Source: JBEAOO01 sp041164825 (GTDB lineage: Bacteria; Pseudomonadota; Gammaproteobacteria; Burkholderiales; Burkholderiaceae_C). Taken from it: 9,060 bases of DNA. The stretch covers positions 1 through 9,060 of the forward strand of contig JBEAOO010000054.1 of NCBI GenBank assembly GCA_041164825.1, read 5' to 3'. Below the pieces are notes generated by a model that was given only the letters and a program-made list of their open reading frames with translations, did no database searches and had not been told where the DNA came from. Positions within the stretch are counted from its first letter, which is position 1. Each line of letters begins with the position of its first letter. The translations under genes were made by a program, and so were the position numbers. Positions 5,884 through 9,060 of the stretch are shown piece after piece.

Positions 5884-7011
5884 ATGGGGGGAGTCAATCG
5901 GGCGCGTTGGTGCGCCTCGGCGGTGCTGGCGTTGGGGGCGCTGCTGCCCACGGCCCAGGCGCTGAACATCCAGTTCAACGACCTGACCGTGGGGGGCATG
6001 AGTGCCGCGCAGCGCGCCGCGCTCGACCGCGCGGGTCAGCTTTGGGCGCAACGCCTGGTCGATCCTGTGACCGTCTACATCGACGTCAACTTCGACCACT
6101 TCAGCAGCCCGGCCACCCTGGCCAACACGCTGTCCACGCTGCAGGCGGTGAGTTATGCCGACACCCGCCAGCAGATGACGCAGGACATCACGTCGGCCGC
6201 CGACCGCTTGGCCGTGAGCCATCTGCAAGCCGGCGACGCCTTGAGCTTCATGGCCAGCAACCTCGATGGCAGCAGCCGCTTCGACAACGACCTGTGGAAC
6301 ACCGACTGCGCCACAGCCGGCCCGTGCGACGCCAACAACCGCTTCTTGGCCATCAGCAGTGCCAATGCCAAGGCACTGGGCCTGAGCGCGGCCACCGACC
6401 TGCTGCACCCCGATGCCACCATCACCTTTGGCGCCGACATCGATTGGTCTTACCAAACGGCGGGCCGCGCAGCGGCAGCGCCCGATGCCTATGATTTCGT
6501 CACCATCGCGCAGCACGAGATTGGCCATGCCTTGGGCTTCGACGCTGGCGCGCAATACCTCGACGATTGCATCGCCGACCCGGACATCTGCGGCTACACC
6601 GGCATTTACGACACCGAGGCCTACGCCATTTTTTCGGCGTTTGATCTGTTTCGCTACTCCGCGCCCGATGTGCTCGACGAGCGCGTCGGCGTGCCGAGCT
6701 ATTTCTCCATCGACGCCGGCCTCAGCGCCATCGCCTCGCTCAGCACCGGCACGGCCGGTGACGGCTGGCAGCCCAGCCACTTTGCGTTTTTGAGCCCCTT
6801 GTTGATGCGCCCCAGCTTCAGCACCGGCGAAGCGATCGACCCGGGTCTGCCCGACCTGATCGCCTTCGATGTGATCGGCTGGGATGTGACCACGCCGGTG
6901 CCCGAGCCCGCGACATGGGGCCTTCTGCTGCTTGGCCTGTGGATGGTGGCGGCCGCGCGCCGCCGGCGCCACCCGCTCAACCCGCCTCAGGCAGCGCTAT
7001 TGCCGGCTTGA
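5884..7011 (+). CDS. Secreted PEP-CTERM protein with metallopeptidase-like HEIGH motif (NF038122-like)
   Basis: Probably an exported zinc metallopeptidase-like protein, processed by an exosortase; its substrate is unknown. The 375 residues start with a signal peptide (1-26: MGGVNRAR, hydrophobic core, cleavage after AQA). The body contains HEIGHALGFDAG with H211, E212 and H215, and further on SAFDLFRYS, a block I associate with the NF038122-type PEP-CTERM metalloproteases (from memory). Two cysteine pairs (DCATAGPC and DDCIADPDIC) suit disulfides outside the cytoplasm. The C-terminus has the sorting signal VPEPATW (339-345), a hydrophobic helix (345-358) and RRRR (359-362), then an unusual 13-residue tail. 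ATG 5884 is chosen because the signal peptide begins there; GTG 5809 or 5881 are alternatives. The 3' end overlaps lrp by 35 bp, convergently. The position expected for the third zinc ligand of metzincins holds Ala, so catalysis is uncertain. Confidence 0.82.
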   Translation: MGGVNRARWCASAVLALGALLPTAQALNIQFNDLTVGGMSAAQRAALDRAGQLWAQRLVDPVTVYIDVNFDHFSSPATLANTLSTLQAVSYADTRQQMTQDITSAADRLAVSHLQAGDALSFMASNLDGSSRFDNDLWNTDCATAGPCDANNRFLAISSANAKALGLSAATDLLHPDATITFGADIDWSYQTAGRAAAAPDAYDFVTIAQHEIGHALGFDAGAQYLDDCIADPDICGYTGIYDTEAYAIFSAFDLFRYSAPDVLDERVGVPSYFSIDAGLSAIASLSTGTAGDGWQPSHFAFLSPLLMRPSFSTGEAIDPGLPDLIAFDVIGWDVTTPVPEPATWGLLLLGLWMVAAARRRRHPLNPPQAALLPA

Positions 7012-7447
7012 ACTTGGCCCGGTGCACGCTGAAAAAGCTCTTCACATTGCGCACGTTCGCGTCCTGCGTGAACAGCCGCTGCACCAGCGCGTGCCAGGCT
7101 GCCATGTCAGCCACCTGCAGCACCAGCATGAAGTCGGGCCCCGGCGACACCCGGTAGCACTGCTGCACCGCGGCCTCGGCCACCGCACGCGCCTCAAACG
7201 CCGCCAGGTGCTCGGCGCCTTGGCGGTCCAGCGTCACCTCGGCCAGCGCGGTCAGCCCCGGGCCCAGCTTCTCGGCCGAGAGCAGCGCCACGCGGCGCTC
7301 AATCACCCCCGCGTCTTCCAGCCGCTTCACCCGCCGCAGCGCGGTGGCGGGCGAGGTGAGGGCTTTTTCAGCCAACTGTTGGTTGGTCAGGCTGGCATCG
7401 TCTTGCAGCAAGGCGAGCAGGCGCAGGTCAGTGGCATCCCATTCCAT
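6977..7447 (-). CDS. Lrp/AsnC family transcriptional regulator
   Basis: A DNA-binding regulator of the feast/famine family, typically sensing amino acids and binding as dimers to octamers. The 156 residues begin MEWDATDLRLLALLQDDASL. The N-terminal winged HTH covers about 1-60 (TNQQLAEKALTSPATALRRVKRLEDAGVIERRVALL), followed by a C-terminal RAM/ligand-binding domain (about 65-145: LTALAEVTLD, CYRVSPGPDFMLVLQVADMAAWHALVQRLF, VRNVKSFFSVHRAKF). Length is normal. The GPDFML segment matches the usual G-x-D-(F/Y) position in the RAM domain. The ATG at 7447 gives the family N-terminus, but no strong Shine-Dalgarno precedes it. It diverges from glmS across a 151-bp spacer full of AT-rich palindromes that suit autoregulation. 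Its 3' end lies inside the last 12 codons of the PEP-CTERM gene. The effector and targets are unknown. Confidence 0.93.
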   Translation of the reverse strand: MEWDATDLRLLALLQDDASLTNQQLAEKALTSPATALRRVKRLEDAGVIERRVALLSAEKLGPGLTALAEVTLDRQGAEHLAAFEARAVAEAAVQQCYRVSPGPDFMLVLQVADMAAWHALVQRLFTQDANVRNVKSFFSVHRAKFKPAIALPEAG

Positions 7448-7449
7448 GG

Positions 7450-7457
7450 TGAATTCA
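7450..7457. promoter_or_regulatory. Palindrome TGAATTCA, possible Lrp site next to the lrp start
   Basis: A perfect 8-bp palindrome three bases upstream of the lrp start codon. It shares the TGAAT/ATTCA half-sites with the larger palindrome at 7476-7488. Eight-base palindromes are common, so it counts only as part of the cluster. Confidence 0.3.
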
Positions 7458-7475
7458 TTCTCAAAAACAGGTGAA

Positions 7476-7488
7476 ATGAATTATTCAT
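7476..7488. promoter_or_regulatory. Palindrome ATGAATTATTCAT, probable regulator operator
   Basis: Perfect inverted repeat with 6-bp arms (ATGAAT, ATTCAT) around one T, in an AT-rich patch of an otherwise GC-rich sequence. Lrp/AsnC sites are AT-rich imperfect palindromes of about 15 bp, so this is a good candidate operator. It overlaps the -10-like AATAAT that I propose for lrp, which would fit autorepression. Assignment to this Lrp protein is inferred from adjacency. Confidence 0.5.
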
Positions 7489-7509
7489 CCATTCGGATGG
7501 GCGTGCGAA
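7480..7509 (-). promoter_or_regulatory. Candidate lrp promoter (TTCGCA, 18 bp, AATAAT)
   Basis: On the minus strand TTCGCA (7509-7504; four of six to TTGACA) is 18 bp from AATAAT (7485-7480; five of six to TATAAT). Initiation near 7473 would leave a leader of about 25 nt before the lrp ATG. The palindrome at 7476-7488 lies over the -10 element. Confidence 0.4.
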
Positions 7510-7511
7510 TG
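7490..7511. repeat. Inverted repeat CATTCG / CGAATG between lrp and glmS
   Basis: CATTCG (7490-7495) and CGAATG (7506-7511) are perfect 6-bp inverted arms with a 10-nt spacer. Half-site spacing of about 1.5 helical turns suits a dimeric regulator. It spans the candidate -35 of lrp and lies in the 151-bp spacer that must also hold the glmS promoter. Confidence 0.35.
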
Positions 7512-7586
7512 ATTGTTGCAAGATTGCGTGAAATTTGAACGCATGCGCCAGCCGGGGCCCCGTAGCATCCGCTCACCCCAGAACCC

Positions 7587-7590
7587 GGAG
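7587..7590 (+). promoter_or_regulatory. Ribosome binding site of glmS (GGAG)
   Basis: GGAG lies 8 nt upstream of ATG 7599, a normal Shine-Dalgarno distance. This supports the start directly before the catalytic cysteine codon. Confidence 0.75.
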
Positions 7591-7598
7591 TCATTCCT

Positions 7599-9060
7599 AT
7601 GTGCGGCATCGTCGGCGCGGTCAGTCATCGCAACATCGTCCCCATCCTGATCGAAGGCCTCAAGCGCCTCGAATACCGTGGCTACGACTCCTGTGGCGTC
7701 GCGGTGCACCAGGGCGGTGAGTTGCGCCGCGCCCGCAGCACGGCCCGTGTGGCCGAACTCGAAGCCGCCGCCAAGCTCGACGGCGTCGAGTCCGGCATCG
7801 GCATCGCCCACACCCGCTGGGCCACCCACGGCGCCCCGGCCGTGCACAACGCCCACCCGCACTTCAGCACCGGCCCCGGCCCCGGCACGGGCGACCGCGG
7901 TCGCATCGGCCTGGTCCACAACGGCATCATCGAAAACCACGACGAGCTGCGCGCCGAACTCAAGGCCAAGGGCTATGTGTTCAGCAGCCAGACCGACACC
8001 GAAGTGATCGCGCACCTGGTTGACCACCTGTACGACGGCGACCTGCTCGACGCCGTGCAACGCGCCACCCTGCAACTGCGCGGCGCCTACGCCATTGCTG
8101 TGTTCTGCCGCGACGAGCCGCAGCGCGTCATTGGCGCCCGCGAAGGCTCGCCGCTGGTGCTGGGCGTGGGCGAGGGCGAAAACTTCTTGGCGTCTGATGC
8201 CATGGCCCTGGCCGGCGTCACCAGCCAAATCGTCTACCTCGAAGAAGGCGATGTGGTCGACATGCAGATGGGCAAAGTGTGGCTCAGCCACCGCGATGCC
8301 GACGGCCGCTTCGTGGCCGTGGAGCGCGAGGTGCGCACCGTGCACGCCCACACCGGCGCGGCCGAGCTCGGCCCCTACCGCCACTACATGCAGAAGGAAA
8401 TCTTCGAGCAGCCCAAGGCCATTGCCGACACGCTCGACGCGGTCAACGGCATCAGCCCCGAGCTGTTTGGCGACGGCGCCTACAAGATCTTCAAAGAGGT
8501 CGATCAGGTGCTGATCTTGGCCTGCGGCACCAGCAGCTACAGCGGCATGACCGCCAAGTACTGGATCGAAGCCATCGCCAAGATCCCCTGCAATGTGGAG
8601 ATCGCCAGCGAATACCGCTACCGCGACAGCGTGCCCAACCCGCGCACCCTGGTCGTCACCATCAGCCAGAGCGGCGAGACGGCCGACACCCTGGCCGCGC
8701 TCAAGCATGCCCGCGCCCAGGGCATGACGCACACCCTGACCATCTGCAATGTCGCCACCAGCGCGATGGTGCGCGAGTGCGAGCTGGCCTACATCACCCG
8801 CGCCGGCGCCGAGATCGGCGTGGCCTCGACCAAGGCATTCAGCACGCAGCTGGTGGGCTTGTTCTTGCTCACGCTGGCGCTCGCCCAAGTGCGCGGCCAT
8901 TTGACTGAAGAGCAAGAGCTCTCACACCTGAAGGCATTGCGCCACCTGCCGGTGGCGGTGCAAGCGGTGCTCGCGCTGGAGCCGCAAGTCATCGCATGGT
9001 CAGAGATCTTTGCGCGCAAAGAAAACGCGCTCTTCCTGGGCCGCGGGTTGCACTACCCGA
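7599..9060 (+). CDS. glmS: Glutamine--fructose-6-phosphate aminotransferase (isomerizing), C-terminus beyond window
   Basis: GlmS makes glucosamine-6-phosphate from fructose-6-phosphate and glutamine, the entry to UDP-GlcNAc for peptidoglycan and lipid A. The 487 visible codons are of about 610 in the family; the rest lies past the right edge. The N-terminus MCGIVGAV places the glutaminase nucleophile as Cys2. HTRWATHG (around 71-78, R73) and LVHNGIIENHDEL belong to the class II amidotransferase domain. The first SIS sugar-phosphate isomerase domain shows CGTSSY (309-314), SQSGETADT (356-364) and GVASTKAFSTQL (407-418). The visible end, FLGRGLHYP, lies in the second SIS domain. A short Gly/Pro-rich insertion, STGPGPGTGDRGR (about 89-101), sits before LVHNG, probably a surface loop. 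No glmS ribozyme is seen upstream. It diverges from an Lrp regulator, which may affect its expression. Confidence 0.97.
   Translation, partial: MCGIVGAVSHRNIVPILIEGLKRLEYRGYDSCGVAVHQGGELRRARSTARVAELEAAAKLDGVESGIGIAHTRWATHGAPAVHNAHPHFSTGPGPGTGDRGRIGLVHNGIIENHDELRAELKAKGYVFSSQTDTEVIAHLVDHLYDGDLLDAVQRATLQLRGAYAIAVFCRDEPQRVIGAREGSPLVLGVGEGENFLASDAMALAGVTSQIVYLEEGDVVDMQMGKVWLSHRDADGRFVAVEREVRTVHAHTGAAELGPYRHYMQKEIFEQPKAIADTLDAVNGISPELFGDGAYKIFKEVDQVLILACGTSSYSGMTAKYWIEAIAKIPCNVEIASEYRYRDSVPNPRTLVVTISQSGETADTLAALKHARAQGMTHTLTICNVATSAMVRECELAYITRAGAEIGVASTKAFSTQLVGLFLLTLALAQVRGHLTEEQELSHLKALRHLPVAVQAVLALEPQVIAWSEIFARKENALFLGRGLHYP

Noticed and set aside
7448..7598. glmS ribozyme or other riboswitch before glmS
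   Set aside because: The glmS ribozyme is mainly found in Gram-positive lineages, and the 151-bp spacer shows only short palindromes, with no recognisable ribozyme core.
7485..8915. 476-codon open frame on the minus strand opposite glmS
   Set aside because: It is the antisense image of a clear glmS; the composition is Ala/Gly/Val/His-rich with no domain.

Overview
The window is GC-rich, densely coded chromosomal DNA. The protein sequences and the gene order (metK / lipid A acyltransferase / dapF / DUF484 / xerC / rlmI, then an Lrp regulator divergent from glmS) suggest a betaproteobacterium of the order Burkholderiales, most likely Comamonadaceae (Hydrogenophaga/Acidovorax-like). This placement comes from recognising sequence and synteny, not from a database search. 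I see no tRNA, rRNA, insertion sequence, prophage, CRISPR array or plasmid function.

Layout. Positions 1-857 (minus) hold the N-terminal three quarters of metK (S-adenosylmethionine synthetase), which starts at GTG and is cut by the left edge. A 178-bp divergent spacer (858-1035) separates it from a plus-strand series: an LpxL/HtrB-type lipid A acyltransferase (1036-1920), dapF (1978-2835), a DUF484 gene (2832-3509), xerC (3537-4532) and rlmI (4591-5772). The dapF-DUF484-xerC core matches the conserved proteobacterial order. Next is a secreted PEP-CTERM metallopeptidase-like protein (5884-7011). It converges on, and overlaps by 35 bp, a minus-strand Lrp/AsnC regulator (6977-7447). A 151-bp divergent spacer with several AT-rich palindromes leads to glmS (7599 to the right edge, 487 codons visible).

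Function. Most genes are housekeeping: SAM synthesis, a SAM-dependent 23S rRNA methyltransferase, the lysine/peptidoglycan precursor meso-diaminopimelate (dapF), amino-sugar supply for peptidoglycan and LPS (glmS), lipid A acylation, and chromosome dimer resolution (xerC). The cell-envelope theme (lpxL, dapF, glmS, PEP-CTERM protein) is notable, but nothing shows that these genes are co-regulated.

Novelty. I see no clearly undescribed multi-gene system. The points most worth a second look are: a shared -10-like hexamer exactly 6 nt before the ATG of both dapF and rlmI (possible leaderless transcripts); a PEP-CTERM metallopeptidase with HEIGH but no canonical third zinc ligand, and with a C-terminal extension running into lrp; the palindrome cluster between lrp and glmS; and the unexplained metK leader.
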